From contig CAWGLW010000006.1 of the NCBI GenBank assembly GCA_963823525.1, positions 1,736,001-1,800,000 of the forward strand: a stretch of 64,000 nt of DNA, given 5' to 3'. Positions within the stretch are counted from its first letter, which is position 1, and each line of letters opens with the position of its first letter. This DNA is from CAWGLW01 sp963823525 (GTDB taxonomy: Bacteria > Pseudomonadota > Gammaproteobacteria > Steroidobacterales > Steroidobacteraceae). Both the position numbers and the translations under genes were made by a program. The notes under the pieces are model-generated. The model did no database searches. It had not been told where the DNA came from and worked only from the letters and a program-made list of their open reading frames with translations. This document shows, in pieces, positions 18,609 through 29,915 of this stretch.

Positions 18609-20891
18609 ATGTTGACGTTTGCGGTAATCACACTCGGCGTACTGGTCGTACTGCTCGCCGTGCTGCTTTATCGTCGTAACGGCGAGGTCCGGCGCATCCG
18701 GGAGATGGGCGAGCGGCTCGCCGTCGTCGCCGACACCGCGGAGTATTCCGAGCGCATGGCTCCGGAAGCTGCCGGTGGCAGCGCGGGCGAACTCGCGGCC
18801 AGCGTGGATCGCCTGATCGAACGGCTGGAGGTCGAATCGTCGTCCTGGGATGCACGGGAAAGCGTTTATCGGCGTCTGCTCGAGAGCATGCATGAAGCCG
18901 TGGCTGTCGACCGGGAAGGTATCCAGCTGGCCAATGCGCGATTTGCGCAGCTTTGTTCAGTGAGCAGCCCGTCGCAGATGATCGGCGCAAAGATTCCTGA
19001 ACTCGTGCATCCGGACTTCTCCGATCTCCTCGCCGAACACCTGCGTCGTCATCGCGAAGGGCTGCCCGCCCCTGAGCGACTCGAAGCCGAGCTGCGTTCA
19101 ACCGACGGTACCGCGTCGAGGCTGGAATTTTCGTTCGCTCGCATCCTGCACGATGGTCAGCCGGCCGTGCTCGTTTCTGCGATCGAGATGGGGCCTCGGC
19201 AGACGGTCGAGTCGCGTCGCAGCCACGCGGGCGCCTGGGAGGCGCTTGACTCGCTCGGCGAAGGTGTCCTGACCACCGATCTCGCGGGGCGAATCATCTA
19301 CGTCAACAAGGCGGCCGAACAGTTGATCGGCAAACCCGCAGCGGACACGCTCGGACACACGCTGCTGGAAGTGCTTCACCTCGCCGAGGAGGGTGAGAAG
19401 AAAACGCTCGGCGACCCGGTCCGGCAGTGCCTGGCCAGCGGTTCACGAATCAATCTCGGGCGTCGTGGAATGCTGGTCTCCAATGGCGGCGACACGGAGC
19501 GCTCGATTGAACTGACTGTCGCGCCGCTGCGCGACCCGGCAGGTGATGTGACCGGTACGGTGATCGCGCTGCGCGATGTCAGCGACCTGCGCGGTCTGAC
19601 CCGCCAGATGTCCTATCAGGCCAGTCACGATGCACTGACCGGACTGGCCAACCGCCGTGATTTCGAGCGCCGCCTGCAGGAGGCCCTGGAATCGACGCAC
19701 GCGCAGAATACGCGCCACGTCCTTTGCTACCTTGACCTTGACCGATTCAAGGCGGTCAATGATGAGTGCGGGCACGTGGCAGGCGACGGCATGCTGCGTG
19801 AGGTCGCCGGACTGATCAAGGAGGCGGTGCGAGACTCCGATACCGTAGGCCGCTTGGGTGGCGACGAATTCGGCATCCTGCTGATTGGCTGTCCCCTCGA
19901 AAAAGCCCGCCAGATCGCCGACGACGTGGTACGAGCCGTGGCCGACTATCGGTTTGTCTGGAAAGACAAGATCTTCACGATTGGCGTCAGCATCGGACTG
20001 GTCGAGGTCACGCGTGAGAGTGGTTCCATCGAGGACATGATCAGCGCGGCGGACTCGGCCTGTTATGTGGCGAAGAAGCAGGGCAGCCACGTGCAGGTCT
20101 ACTCCTCTCGTGACGAGGTCGAAGCGCGGCAGCGTGGCGAGATTCACTGGTTGCGCCTGCTGCAGTCGGCGCTGAAGGACAATCGATTCGAGCTGCATGC
20201 GCAGCCGATCGTCGCGGCCAGCGCAGACATCACGGAAGGGCCCGGGCTGGAAGTCCTGTTGCGCCTCAAGGACGATACAGGCGCGACGGTGACACCGTCC
20301 GAATTCATGCACGCCGCGGAGCGCTATCGCCTGATGCCGCACGTTGATCGCTGGGTTGTCCAGACGGCGCTGGCGGCACTTGGCCGCGGGGCCGTGCGCC
20401 TGCCGGCCGGCCGCAGCTTGTGCATCAACCTGTCCGGGCAGACGCTTGGTGATGGCGGGTTCCTCGAGTTCGTCGTTGACTGCCTCGACCGCACCGGCGT
20501 CAGCCCCGATCGCCTGTGTTTCGAAGTGACTGAAAACGCAGTCATAACCAATGTTGAGCACGCCCAGCGTTTCATCGGTGTACTGCACGGTATTGGGTGC
20601 CGCTTTGCTCTGGATGACTTTGGCCGCGGACTGAGTTCCTTCGCAAACCTGAAGAACCTGTCGCTGGATTACCTGAAAATTGACGGATCATTCATCCGCA
20701 ATCTGGCTTCCGACAGCGTTAACCAGGCCATGGTCACCGCGATGGTCAGGCTGGCGAGATCGCTGAATTTCCAGGTCATCGCGGAGCAGGTAGAGGACAT
20801 GAGCGCGCTCGATGCCGTACGCCGCATTGGTGTGGACTACGTCCAGGGCTACCAGATCGGCCGACCACAACCGCTGGCCCTGGCCAGTTGA
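18609..20891 (+). CDS. PAS-PAS-GGDEF-EAL cyclic-di-GMP signalling protein
   Basis: A 760-residue membrane-anchored protein that can make and/or degrade cyclic di-GMP. Order: one N-terminal transmembrane helix (about 2-20), a short coiled linker, two PAS-like sensor domains (about 95-195 and 205-320), GGDEF domain with intact RLGGDEFG (about residue 415), EAL domain (about 515-755). The EAL signature reads LEVLLRL, i.e. EVL, with INLSGQ, FEVTENAV, DDFGRG, LKIDGSFI and AEQVED retained, so phosphodiesterase activity remains plausible. ATG at 18609 has GGAAG five bases upstream; the frame is open 15 codons further. Signal sensed is unknown. Confidence 0.93.
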   Translation: MLTFAVITLGVLVVLLAVLLYRRNGEVRRIREMGERLAVVADTAEYSERMAPEAAGGSAGELAASVDRLIERLEVESSSWDARESVYRRLLESMHEAVAVDREGIQLANARFAQLCSVSSPSQMIGAKIPELVHPDFSDLLAEHLRRHREGLPAPERLEAELRSTDGTASRLEFSFARILHDGQPAVLVSAIEMGPRQTVESRRSHAGAWEALDSLGEGVLTTDLAGRIIYVNKAAEQLIGKPAADTLGHTLLEVLHLAEEGEKKTLGDPVRQCLASGSRINLGRRGMLVSNGGDTERSIELTVAPLRDPAGDVTGTVIALRDVSDLRGLTRQMSYQASHDALTGLANRRDFERRLQEALESTHAQNTRHVLCYLDLDRFKAVNDECGHVAGDGMLREVAGLIKEAVRDSDTVGRLGGDEFGILLIGCPLEKARQIADDVVRAVADYRFVWKDKIFTIGVSIGLVEVTRESGSIEDMISAADSACYVAKKQGSHVQVYSSRDEVEARQRGEIHWLRLLQSALKDNRFELHAQPIVAASADITEGPGLEVLLRLKDDTGATVTPSEFMHAAERYRLMPHVDRWVVQTALAALGRGAVRLPAGRSLCINLSGQTLGDGGFLEFVVDCLDRTGVSPDRLCFEVTENAVITNVEHAQRFIGVLHGIGCRFALDDFGRGLSSFANLKNLSLDYLKIDGSFIRNLASDSVNQAMVTAMVRLARSLNFQVIAEQVEDMSALDAVRRIGVDYVQGYQIGRPQPLALAS

Positions 20892-20937
20892 GTCTGCGCG
20901 GCTTCCGCGGGGGCGCGTACCTCGCTATCGTTCGCCC

Positions 20938-21771
20938 ATGATCACGCTCACCGGCCTGCACGTTTACCCCGTCAAGTCGTGTCGCGGCATCGATCTCGAG
21001 CTTGCCAGCCTCACGGCTGCGGGACTGGCGTATGACCGGGAGTGGATGATTGCCGAACCGGACGGGCGTTTCCTGACGCAGCGTGAAGAGCCGAGCCTGG
21101 CCCTGATTGAGACCGCGCTGGATGCGACGCACCTGACGCTCCGCATGAGTGGGGCAGGTTCGGTCGTCGTGCGTCTTGACCAGTGCGGTACACCGGTGGA
21201 AACGAGGCTCTGGCGAGATCGTTGCCGGGCAATAGATCAGGGTGAGGAGGTCGCGCGATGGCTCAGCAGCGCACTGGGGAGAGATGCAAGGCTGGTTCGG
21301 TTTGACCCGGGCGAGCGTCGCTGCAGCGACCCGGCCTGGACCGGTGATGTCAGATCGGAGACCCGCTTCTCGGACGGCTTCGCGTTGCTGGCGATTTCGC
21401 TGGCCTCGCTTCAGGACCTGAACTCACGTCTCGATGTTCCCCTGCCGATGAACCGTTTTCGGCCGAATCTCGTGCTGGACGGTTTGCCGGCCTATGGTGA
21501 GGATAAGTTGCAGGAAATTGGCATCGAAAGCATTCGCTTGCGCGCCGTCAAAAGCTGCACGCGATGCGTTGTGACCACGACCGATCAGGCGAGTGGGCAG
21601 ATCGCAGGCCCGGAGCCCATGAAGACCTTGAAATCGTACCGCTGGGACGCGGAGCTTCGCGGCGTTACCTTCGGGCAGAACATGATCGTGCTCTCCGGCG
21701 CCGGCTCGACGCTGCAGGTCGGTCAGTCTTTGCGGGAATTTCCGCCCGCAACCGTCACGGGCCCTTTATAG
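20938..21771 (+). CDS. MOSC domain protein (MOSC N-terminal beta barrel)
   Basis: A 277-residue protein with an N-terminal MOSC_N domain (ITLTGLHVYPVKSCRGIDLELA...YDREWMIAE) and a C-terminal MOSC domain with the conserved cysteine region VKSCTRCVVTTTDQASG. MOSC proteins of the YcbX/mARC type bind molybdenum cofactor and reduce N-hydroxylated compounds, and YcbX is the closest match in layout, although the C-terminal ferredoxin domain of YcbX is absent. ATG at 20938 follows the EAL gene by 46 bases. The Moco requirement links it to the Moco genes at 42-47 kb. Confidence 0.88.
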   Translation: MITLTGLHVYPVKSCRGIDLELASLTAAGLAYDREWMIAEPDGRFLTQREEPSLALIETALDATHLTLRMSGAGSVVVRLDQCGTPVETRLWRDRCRAIDQGEEVARWLSSALGRDARLVRFDPGERRCSDPAWTGDVRSETRFSDGFALLAISLASLQDLNSRLDVPLPMNRFRPNLVLDGLPAYGEDKLQEIGIESIRLRAVKSCTRCVVTTTDQASGQIAGPEPMKTLKSYRWDAELRGVTFGQNMIVLSGAGSTLQVGQSLREFPPATVTGPL

Positions 21772-21781
21772 GCTGAGCAAG

Positions 21782-22780
21782 CTAGCCGTGGACCTGCCGC
21801 GGCGTGGTCCCGGTCCAGCGGCGAAACGCGCGCGTGAAGTTACTCTGGTCTGAGAATCCGAGCAGGAATGCGACGTCTGCAATGCTGTGCTTGCCGTCAC
21901 GCAGGTAGTCGAGTGCCAGTTCCCGGCGCGTCTCATCGAGCAAGGTCTGGTAGCTCGTGCCTTCCTGTCGCAGGCGACGCTGCAACGTGCTCGTGCTCTG
22001 GTGAAGTGCGCGTGCGATGTCTTCCTGGTTGACCGAGCCTGAGGGCATCTTGCGCATCAGTAGTGAGCGCACGCGCATCGCCGCCGATTGCGGTTCGCGT
22101 AAACCGAGGTAACGCGCCGCCATACGGTCGGCTTCGGCCGCGAGTTCCTGGCTGCCGGAATGAATCGGCAATCGCGTTTTTGCCGTCTCGTAAACAAAGG
22201 ATATAGGCGGACTGTTGAAGTCGACCGGGCAGCCGAAAGCTTCCCGGAATTTTTCCGGTGAACCGTGGCCATCGTGTGGCAGCGTGATCTTCAGCGGCAC
22301 CGCAATCGGTCCTGCGCAGAGTTTAAGCATCCTCAGGAAGCAAAGAACGGCTGCGTCGCGGGTCTGCATCGTCGGCACGACGAACGGCTCCGTGGCCCGG
22401 GCTTCGAGTCGCGTAAGCAGCTCGCCTTCGACGACGACGAGCCGCCCGTTCGTGCTGACGATCCGCCCGTAACGCTCGATTCGGTAAAGGGCATCGAGCA
22501 GGGTCGTGCTGCTCACGATACCCAGGCCCAGCGCGTGGAGCATCGCGGGCCGGTAGTACTCGCCGACGTGCAGACCGAGCAGCGGATCGTCGGTTTCCTG
22601 AGCGACCAGTTGCCAGAGCGCCTGCATCTTCGCGCTTCGGTAGCGGGCACCTGGCTGGGCAATCAGGCTGAGGTCCAGCCCGACCCGCTCCGCGAGCCGG
22701 CCCAGGTCGAGGCCCTTTGCATCGAGGGCTTCTTTCAGCGCGATGACCGTGACCGCCAGGACCGTGGGTTCGTTGAGCAT
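21782..22780 (-). CDS. AraC-family transcriptional regulator with Arabinose_bd-type N-domain
   Basis: A 332-residue DNA-binding regulator. The N-terminal two thirds (LKEALDAKGLDLGRLAERVGLDL...YYRPAMLHALGLGIVSSTTLLDALYRIERYGRIV) is the ligand-binding domain found in OruR/ArgR-like AraC proteins. The C-terminal HTH_18 contains two helix-turn-helix units (EDIARALHQSTSTLQRRLRQEGTSY and SIADVAFLLGFSDQSNFTRAFRRWTG). It converges with the MOSC gene and diverges from the hypothetical gene at 22933, whose expression it may control. The ligand is not predictable from sequence. Confidence 0.92.
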   Translation of the reverse strand: MLNEPTVLAVTVIALKEALDAKGLDLGRLAERVGLDLSLIAQPGARYRSAKMQALWQLVAQETDDPLLGLHVGEYYRPAMLHALGLGIVSSTTLLDALYRIERYGRIVSTNGRLVVVEGELLTRLEARATEPFVVPTMQTRDAAVLCFLRMLKLCAGPIAVPLKITLPHDGHGSPEKFREAFGCPVDFNSPPISFVYETAKTRLPIHSGSQELAAEADRMAARYLGLREPQSAAMRVRSLLMRKMPSGSVNQEDIARALHQSTSTLQRRLRQEGTSYQTLLDETRRELALDYLRDGKHSIADVAFLLGFSDQSNFTRAFRRWTGTTPRQVHG

Positions 22781-22932
22781 GATCCGGTTGGCCCCCGTTT
22801 TGACTCCCGCTCATATTAAGACGCGTGGCGCCCGGAGCAAAATCGATCTGACCGCACTTGCGACGGCGAGAGCCAAAAGACCGACCCCCTCGGACAAGAG
22901 CGGGCGGGGTGACGATACGTACAGTAGGCTCC

Positions 22933-23448
22933 ATGCGCAGACGACGTGGTCACTTGCCGCCCGGGACGAACCAACCAGGCCTGCACCCCGATTCTCAGGG
23001 CGATGGGGTGGCGGATCGATGCCTGCGCACGCGTGAGTTCCCCGACCCGTCCGCCGAGGCGCTGGTGACGCTGCTGGAGGCCGAGCGCAGCACCGCCCGC
23101 AACCGGATGCCGCAGCTGGTCGCCGATTTTGACCCAGACCAGGTGTTGCTGCTTTGGTTCGCCATTGGCGCGACCAACGCCATTTGCGCCGTCGTCGACC
23201 GGCCGACCGACTCCGGCCGCGACGAAATCCTGCAGCATGCGATCGGGGTGATTTTCAAGATCAGCGATATGACGTCAGAGGCAATGGCCGGTGGTCCCTG
23301 GTCGCATCGCTCGAGCGCGCTCGAGTTATTCGAAGATGCCGGACGCCGTGCCGTTCACGCCTGTCTGACCGGCGATGCGGGTCTGTCTTACTATCTCGAC
23401 GCCCTGTCAAAGTACGCCCGATCCAACCGGCCGCCGCTCAACTCCTGA
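22933..23448 (+). CDS. Hypothetical protein
   Basis: About 171 residues, unrecognised. The N-terminal 25 residues are basic and unlike a folded domain. From about residue 40 the sequence is helical and protein-like (PSAEALVTLLEAERSTARNRMPQL, WFAIGATNAICAVVDRPTD, LQHAIGVIFKISDMTSEAM, LSYYLDALSKYAR). No signal peptide or motif. The ATG at 22933 has TAGG just upstream but a later GTG start near 23008 is equally possible. It is divergent from the AraC regulator across about 150 bases. Confidence 0.55.
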   Translation: MRRRRGHLPPGTNQPGLHPDSQGDGVADRCLRTREFPDPSAEALVTLLEAERSTARNRMPQLVADFDPDQVLLLWFAIGATNAICAVVDRPTDSGRDEILQHAIGVIFKISDMTSEAMAGGPWSHRSSALELFEDAGRRAVHACLTGDAGLSYYLDALSKYARSNRPPLNS

Positions 23449-23472
23449 GCGATTCGATCGCGACGACCGGCT

Positions 23473-23931
23473 CTATGCCGTCTCATCGGCGGTGCCCGGT
23501 CTGATCAGCAGTTGAGTCTGGGTGACGGCCGCGCACAAACGCTCGTTCTCATCACGAATCATCGTCTGCCAGACCATGGTCGTCCGGCCCTTGTGCATGG
23601 GCAGTGATACTCCGGTCAGCACGCTGCCGACCCGCGCCGATGCGAGGAATCGGGTGTTCGATTCGATCGTCGTGGTCGCGCTGCCCGCCGGCAGGTTCAT
23701 GAAGGTGCCGATGGCGCCGAGCGCGTCGGCAAAGGTCATGAAGCCACCGCCATGCAGGATGGTCGCCCGGCCGCTGTCGTCCCGGGAGGTGCCGATCTCG
23801 GGACGAACCGCCAGTCGGCCGACGACGCGGTCACGGCCAACTTCGATGATCTCGACGCCCAGCAGACCGGGCAACAGGTCCCGGATCCGGCGCTGAATAT
23901 CGGCCGGGCCGGGCAGGGGCGGGTCGTTCAT
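23473..23931 (-). CDS. PaaI-family hotdog thioesterase
   Basis: A 152-residue acyl-CoA thioesterase of the hotdog fold. Characteristic segments are LLPGLLGVEIIEVGRDRVVGRLAV, HGGGFMTFADALGAIGTF (the HGG..M..D active-site helix), TIESNTRFLASARVGSVLTG and a final strand TMVWQTMIRDENERLCAAVTQTQLL. The substrate acyl group is unknown. A second ATG 15 bases upstream (23946) is possible; neither has a strong ribosome-binding site. The upstream secreted-protein gene ends 51 bases before. Confidence 0.88.
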   Translation of the reverse strand: MNDPPLPGPADIQRRIRDLLPGLLGVEIIEVGRDRVVGRLAVRPEIGTSRDDSGRATILHGGGFMTFADALGAIGTFMNLPAGSATTTIESNTRFLASARVGSVLTGVSLPMHKGRTTMVWQTMIRDENERLCAAVTQTQLLIRPGTADETA

Positions 23932-23982
23932 TCGCCCCGGTCCCATTGGAAGACGCCGGTGGGTCGGGGCACCGCAGGCCGG

Positions 23983-24363
23983 TCAGGGTTCGACGATGAT
24001 GACCGGGTCGAGCGGTGGCGTACCCTCGATGACCACGTCGTACTTGTGATCGCCCGTGGCTTCGGATTTGACGATGCCGATCCAGTTCGCGCCGTGATTT
24101 TCCTGCCATTCAAAGGGTGCACCGTCGGGAAATACGAGCTCGAAATCCTTGCCCGGGGCGCCGGGGATCAGCCAGCGGACTTCATCACCCGCGCAGACCC
24201 TCGCCGGGTCCGGACTGACCGATATCGGGGCGCCGCTTTGCGGGTCCAGTTTGATCGTGATCTTGATCGGGCCGGAGTGGGGCTCGCAGGCAGCGACTGG
24301 CTGGCTGAGCAGCAGCGCACCGGCGAAAGCCACGCCGAGCAGCGCCAGGTTAAGCGTTTTCAT
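23983..24363 (-). CDS. Secreted beta-rich hypothetical protein
   Basis: A 126-residue exported protein: signal peptide with hydrophobic core ALLGVAFAGALLL and likely cleavage at VAA before Cys-26. The mature part alternates hydrophobic and polar residues typical of a beta sandwich (IKITIKLDP, VRWLIPGAPGKDFELVFPDG, WIGIVKSEATGDHKYDVVIEG), and the pattern 'VCAGDEVRWL...HKYDVVI' recalls cupredoxin-like folds, though I do not see a full copper-ligand set. Function is unknown. It is followed by the thioesterase gene on the same strand. Confidence 0.7.
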   Translation of the reverse strand: MKTLNLALLGVAFAGALLLSQPVAACEPHSGPIKITIKLDPQSGAPISVSPDPARVCAGDEVRWLIPGAPGKDFELVFPDGAPFEWQENHGANWIGIVKSEATGDHKYDVVIEGTPPLDPVIIVEP

Positions 24364-24643
24364 CTCGATTCCCCTCTGTCGTTTTTGATTCTGTTGTCCG
24401 CAGGGCGCGTCTACACCCGCAGCCCGTCTATATACGCGATTGACGGGCTACTATCCAGCTTGCTGGCGCCCGGTCGGGCCCGCCCAGCCGGGCGGTGGGA
24501 GCCCGCGGGGAGATCGAAGCGCATAATCGGCCAGGGAGCCTATGTTCGGCGAAGCCGCCCCACGACCATGCCGGCCCTGTGGGTGTGAATGTGCCGCGAC
24601 TGGTTTAATGGGTGAGGTAGCTGGTCATCACGGGGGGGTAGCG

Positions 24644-26110
24644 ATGTCAAAAACGATTCCGATGCTCGATCTGATGTTCTTTCTGACCGAGACGGTGGAC
24701 AATCCCCGCCACGTCGGGGCGACGCTGATCTTCAAGCGCCCGGCGCGTGCGCGCGTCTCGCTGGTGCAGGAGATTGTTGACGCGTACCGGGCGGCGAAGC
24801 CGGTGGCGCCATTCAACCAGGTTCCGGTTTTCCGGAAAATCGGTCTCCCCGAGTGGCGCCAGGCCGATGACATCGACATGAGCCATCACGTTCTGCACAT
24901 CGCCTTGCCCTCGCCGGGATCGGATGAGCAACTGCACCAGCTGATCGCGGATCTTCACGCACCCATCCTCGAGCGGCATCGTCCGGGCTGGAAGACCTAC
25001 ATCATCGAGGGCCTGGAGGGCGATCGCTTCGCCATCTACCACAAGGTGCACCATGCGCTGGTTGACGGTGAGTCCGGGATGGCGATCATGCGGCGCTCGC
25101 TCGCGAGCAGCGCACGCGACCGCAAGATCCGCACGACCGCGAGCACGCGACTGGACTCCGCGCCTCGGGCCGTTCCTCGCGACCTGCGCGGTGCGCTCGA
25201 AAAAGAGGCTCGACGCATAGCCCGTCGAACCCTGTCGGTCGGCCGCGGTTCGTTTCGACTGATCGAGGATACGATGGAGGGCCTGCGCGGCTTTTCCGCA
25301 AAGGAGAAGCGGGCATTTACCGCGCCCGACACGCCGATGAATGCACCTATCTACAATGCGCGGGCGATTACGCACCGCGTCCTGTCGCTCGGGGACCTGA
25401 AATCAGTGGCCCGCGCAAACGGCGCGACGCTCAATGACGTTGTGCTCTGCATTATTGATGCGGGCGTGCAGCGTTACCTCAGCGAGCGCGGCGAGCCGCC
25501 CGATCATCCCCTGGTCTGCCTGGTCCCGGTTTCATTGCGCGAGGGCGATGCCGAAGAGGCAACGACCCAGGTCAGCGCCATCTGGCCACCGCTCGGAGCG
25601 GTCCGTGCACCGGTCGATCAGCGTCTCGCTGAAATCATGGCCAGCACGGTCGAAGCGAAGGCAGCCCTGCGCAATCTCGGCAAGGACACGGCTTATGCCT
25701 ATGCCGTCATGACCTTCGCGATGTCTGAAACGCTGGTGATCGCCCAGCCCGATATTCTTGGTCTGCGACCGGCCAATCTGCTGATATCGAATGTCCGTGG
25801 TCCGGAAAAGCCGCTCTACCTGAACGGCGCAAGACTCGAGGCGCTGTTCCCCGTGTCCACCCTGATTATCGGCGTCGGTCTGAACGTGACGTTCATGTCC
25901 TACGACGGCAAAGTCATACTGGGGTTCACGGCAAACGGGTCCGCTTTGCCGGATATCGAAAGCATGGGGCGCTACACGGAAGAGGCATTCGAGTCGCTGA
26001 AAATGGCCGTATCGGGTAAGCGCGTGCGGCCCGGGTCAGCGCACCGTCCCGCCGGCCGGGGCAGACGCAAGTCAGCCGCATCGGGGAAGAAACGCGGCAA
26101 ACTGCGCTAA
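24644..26110 (+). CDS. WS/DGAT-family O-acyltransferase
   Basis: Wax ester synthase/diacylglycerol acyltransferase family enzyme (488 residues) that esterifies acyl-CoA with long-chain alcohols or diacylglycerol, usually for storage lipid. The active-site HHxxxDG is seen as HHALVDG at residues 136-142, with MLDLMFFLTETVDNPRHVG at the N-terminus, NDVVLCIIDAGVQRYL, and LLISNVRGPEKPLYLNGA (the conserved N-V-x-G-P motif). The C-terminal 40 residues are Arg/Lys/Gly rich and unstructured. ATG at 24644 follows a G-rich Shine-Dalgarno tract; the frame is open upstream to 24542 without protein-like sequence. Confidence 0.92.
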   Translation: MSKTIPMLDLMFFLTETVDNPRHVGATLIFKRPARARVSLVQEIVDAYRAAKPVAPFNQVPVFRKIGLPEWRQADDIDMSHHVLHIALPSPGSDEQLHQLIADLHAPILERHRPGWKTYIIEGLEGDRFAIYHKVHHALVDGESGMAIMRRSLASSARDRKIRTTASTRLDSAPRAVPRDLRGALEKEARRIARRTLSVGRGSFRLIEDTMEGLRGFSAKEKRAFTAPDTPMNAPIYNARAITHRVLSLGDLKSVARANGATLNDVVLCIIDAGVQRYLSERGEPPDHPLVCLVPVSLREGDAEEATTQVSAIWPPLGAVRAPVDQRLAEIMASTVEAKAALRNLGKDTAYAYAVMTFAMSETLVIAQPDILGLRPANLLISNVRGPEKPLYLNGARLEALFPVSTLIIGVGLNVTFMSYDGKVILGFTANGSALPDIESMGRYTEEAFESLKMAVSGKRVRPGSAHRPAGRGRRKSAASGKKRGKLR

Positions 26111-26217
26111 GCCAGCGGCCGGGCGGGTTCGTTTTCCAAAGCAATCCGTTGACCGTCGTCGGGTAAACTGCTCGCAGGGGTCGGGCGTGCTGACCTGAGC
26201 AGGCCCTGAGCGGCAAC

Positions 26218-26991
26218 ATGGTCGAAGAATTTAAGCAGCAGGCCGAGTCGATGCAGTTGTTCCTCGAGATACACCGCGATATGCGACGGCAGGGCCCCGG
26301 TGACCGTGAGTCCACTCGCCGTGCGCTGGCCCTGCTGCCGGCCCTTGCGGAAACCGATGAGATTCTCGATATCGGCTGCGGGCCCGGTGCGCAGACGCTG
26401 CGGCTGGCCGAACTGTGTCCCGCCACGATCACGGCCCTGGACACGCAGCGCCAGTACCTCGTGCAACTCGGAACCGAGCTGCAGCGGCTCGGCCTGGAGG
26501 ATCGTGTCCGGGTGGTTGAAGGCGACATGGAGCAGCTGGATTTTTCGCCCGCTTCGTTTGATCTCATCTGGGCCGAGGGCGCGATATACATCATCGGATT
26601 CGAGCGCGGGCTGCGCGAGTGGCAAACGCTGCTTCGCTCGCGCGGTTGCGTGGCGGTGACCGAACTGACCTGGTTCCGGCCCGACCCTCCGGCCGAGTTG
26701 AGAAAATTCTGGAGCGAGGGTTATCCGGCCATGCAGGATACCGATGCGAACCTCGCGGTCATCCGCGCGGCCGGATATCAGCCACTGGGACACTTCCGAC
26801 TGCCCGAGACGGCCTGGTGGGATGAATATTACAGGCCGCTTGAAAAGCGGCTGGGGGCCGTCGAACGACGTTATCAGCACAGCAAGGTTGCGATGGACGT
26901 AATCGCGATGGAACGGCTGGAGATCGAGATGTTCCGCAAGTATTCGGCCTATTACGGATACGCGTTCTATGTAATGCAGCGGGAGACCTGA
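26218..26991 (+). CDS. Class I SAM-dependent methyltransferase
   Basis: A 257-residue soluble methyltransferase. SAM-binding motif I is ILDIGCGPGAQTLRLAEL (about residues 49-66), motif II includes ITALDTQRQYL, and motif post-II VVEGDMEQLDF with DLIWAEGAIYIIGF. The C-terminal half is helical and aromatic-rich (WWDEYYRPLEKRL). The substrate is not recognisable; small-molecule methylation is most likely. It follows the acyltransferase by 107 bases on the same strand. Confidence 0.88.
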   Translation: MVEEFKQQAESMQLFLEIHRDMRRQGPGDRESTRRALALLPALAETDEILDIGCGPGAQTLRLAELCPATITALDTQRQYLVQLGTELQRLGLEDRVRVVEGDMEQLDFSPASFDLIWAEGAIYIIGFERGLREWQTLLRSRGCVAVTELTWFRPDPPAELRKFWSEGYPAMQDTDANLAVIRAAGYQPLGHFRLPETAWWDEYYRPLEKRLGAVERRYQHSKVAMDVIAMERLEIEMFRKYSAYYGYAFYVMQRET

Positions 26992-27156
26992 GCGGCAGAA
27001 GATGCGCGCAACGCGGTCGCGCCGACTCAACCACAATGAAGTCGGCCTGCTGCCTGCGATCCCTGCCGCCGGCCCGCATGCTGTCGCATGGGCTTCTTGC
27101 GCCGCGCTGTGAAAAGCAGATAGCCTCCCGACGTCGACCTGTCGCGACCCGGCAAG

Positions 27157-27183
27157 CCAAGGCATCGTTACGGCCAGCCTTGG
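27157..27183 (+). other. Hairpin in the leader of the TonB receptor gene
   Basis: Perfect 7-bp arms CCAAGGC (27157-27163) and GCCTTGG (27177-27183) enclose a 13-base loop, 70 bases before the receptor start codon. No riboswitch core that I know (for example the cobalamin-type conserved elements) is visible, so this is only a possible leader structure. Confidence 0.25.
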
Positions 27184-27252
27184 GCAGGTGCGACCGGGGA
27201 CATGCAGCATTGCGAGTGGTTAAGGCCTTAGAGAGAACTGGAGCACGGGGAC

Positions 27253-29331
<2,079 letters not shown>

Positions 29332-29342
29332 GCGGACGCTGG

Positions 29343-29915
29343 CTAGTTTTTCAGCAGACGCTGAGTGGTTCGCCAGACGAGAACGGCCACCAGCGCACCG
29401 ATGAAGCCGAACAGCAGGTGGGTCAGGATCGGGAACAGGGGTCCGGCGCGAAGCGAGCCGAAAGGCATGTCGAACAACTGGTTGGCTGCGACCCGTAGCA
29501 GCGGTTTGCAGGCATAGGCAACTGCCGCGAGCAGTGGCAGGAAAAGCAGCGAAACGCCAAATTTCGGGCGAAACCGGTAGCCCAGATCAATCACCACGCC
29601 GGGCAGTAGATAAAACAACGGCATCAGGAGCCCGTGATCGGCGCCCATAAGCGGAGCGGCTACGGCGGCGCTGGCAGCCACGATCGTTGCCGACCAGCGG
29701 GCGTTGCAGGAAAGCCGACCCAGGACCAGCAGGGCCATCGCCTCGAGGCCGTGATGTCCGGGCAGCTGCAGGGGCCAGCGGAACGCCTGCTCGAGGCCCG
29801 CGATCAGGAAACCCAGCGAGACCAGGAAAAGCAGGCGTGCAGCGCTGAGCGGTGCCTCGAGTTCAATAACGCCGAATAGTTTCCTTGCCAAGGACTTCCC
29901 AGTCGTAGTTGTCAT
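29343..29915 (-). CDS. Multi-spanning membrane protein, unknown
   Basis: A 190-residue protein with about six hydrophobic helices (LLFLVSLGFLIAGLEQAF, LEAMALLVLGRL, TIVAASAAVAAPLMG, LMPLFYLLPGVVIDLGY, FGVSLLFLPLLAAVAYA, ILTHLLFGFIGALVAVLVW). Size and topology recall small substrate-binding (S-component) or regulator-type membrane proteins of micronutrient uptake, but I see no diagnostic motif. The ATG at 29915 lies within the upstream IDDTDN gene (53-base overlap), so the two are translationally coupled. Its end is 11 bases from the end of the convergent TonB receptor gene. Confidence 0.75.
   Translation of the reverse strand: MTTTTGKSLARKLFGVIELEAPLSAARLLFLVSLGFLIAGLEQAFRWPLQLPGHHGLEAMALLVLGRLSCNARWSATIVAASAAVAAPLMGADHGLLMPLFYLLPGVVIDLGYRFRPKFGVSLLFLPLLAAVAYACKPLLRVAANQLFDMPFGSLRAGPLFPILTHLLFGFIGALVAVLVWRTTQRLLKN

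Noticed and set aside
19443..20588. A 381-codon frame on the minus strand
   Set aside because: It is antisense to the GGDEF-EAL gene, which has all expected motifs.
22323..22934. A 203-codon frame on the minus strand
   Set aside because: It overlaps the AraC regulator in another frame and has the Arg/Pro-rich composition typical of shadow frames.
26992..27252. Possible riboswitch before the TonB receptor (cobalamin or Moco type)
   Set aside because: Only short hairpins are visible; none of the conserved cores that I know can be found.
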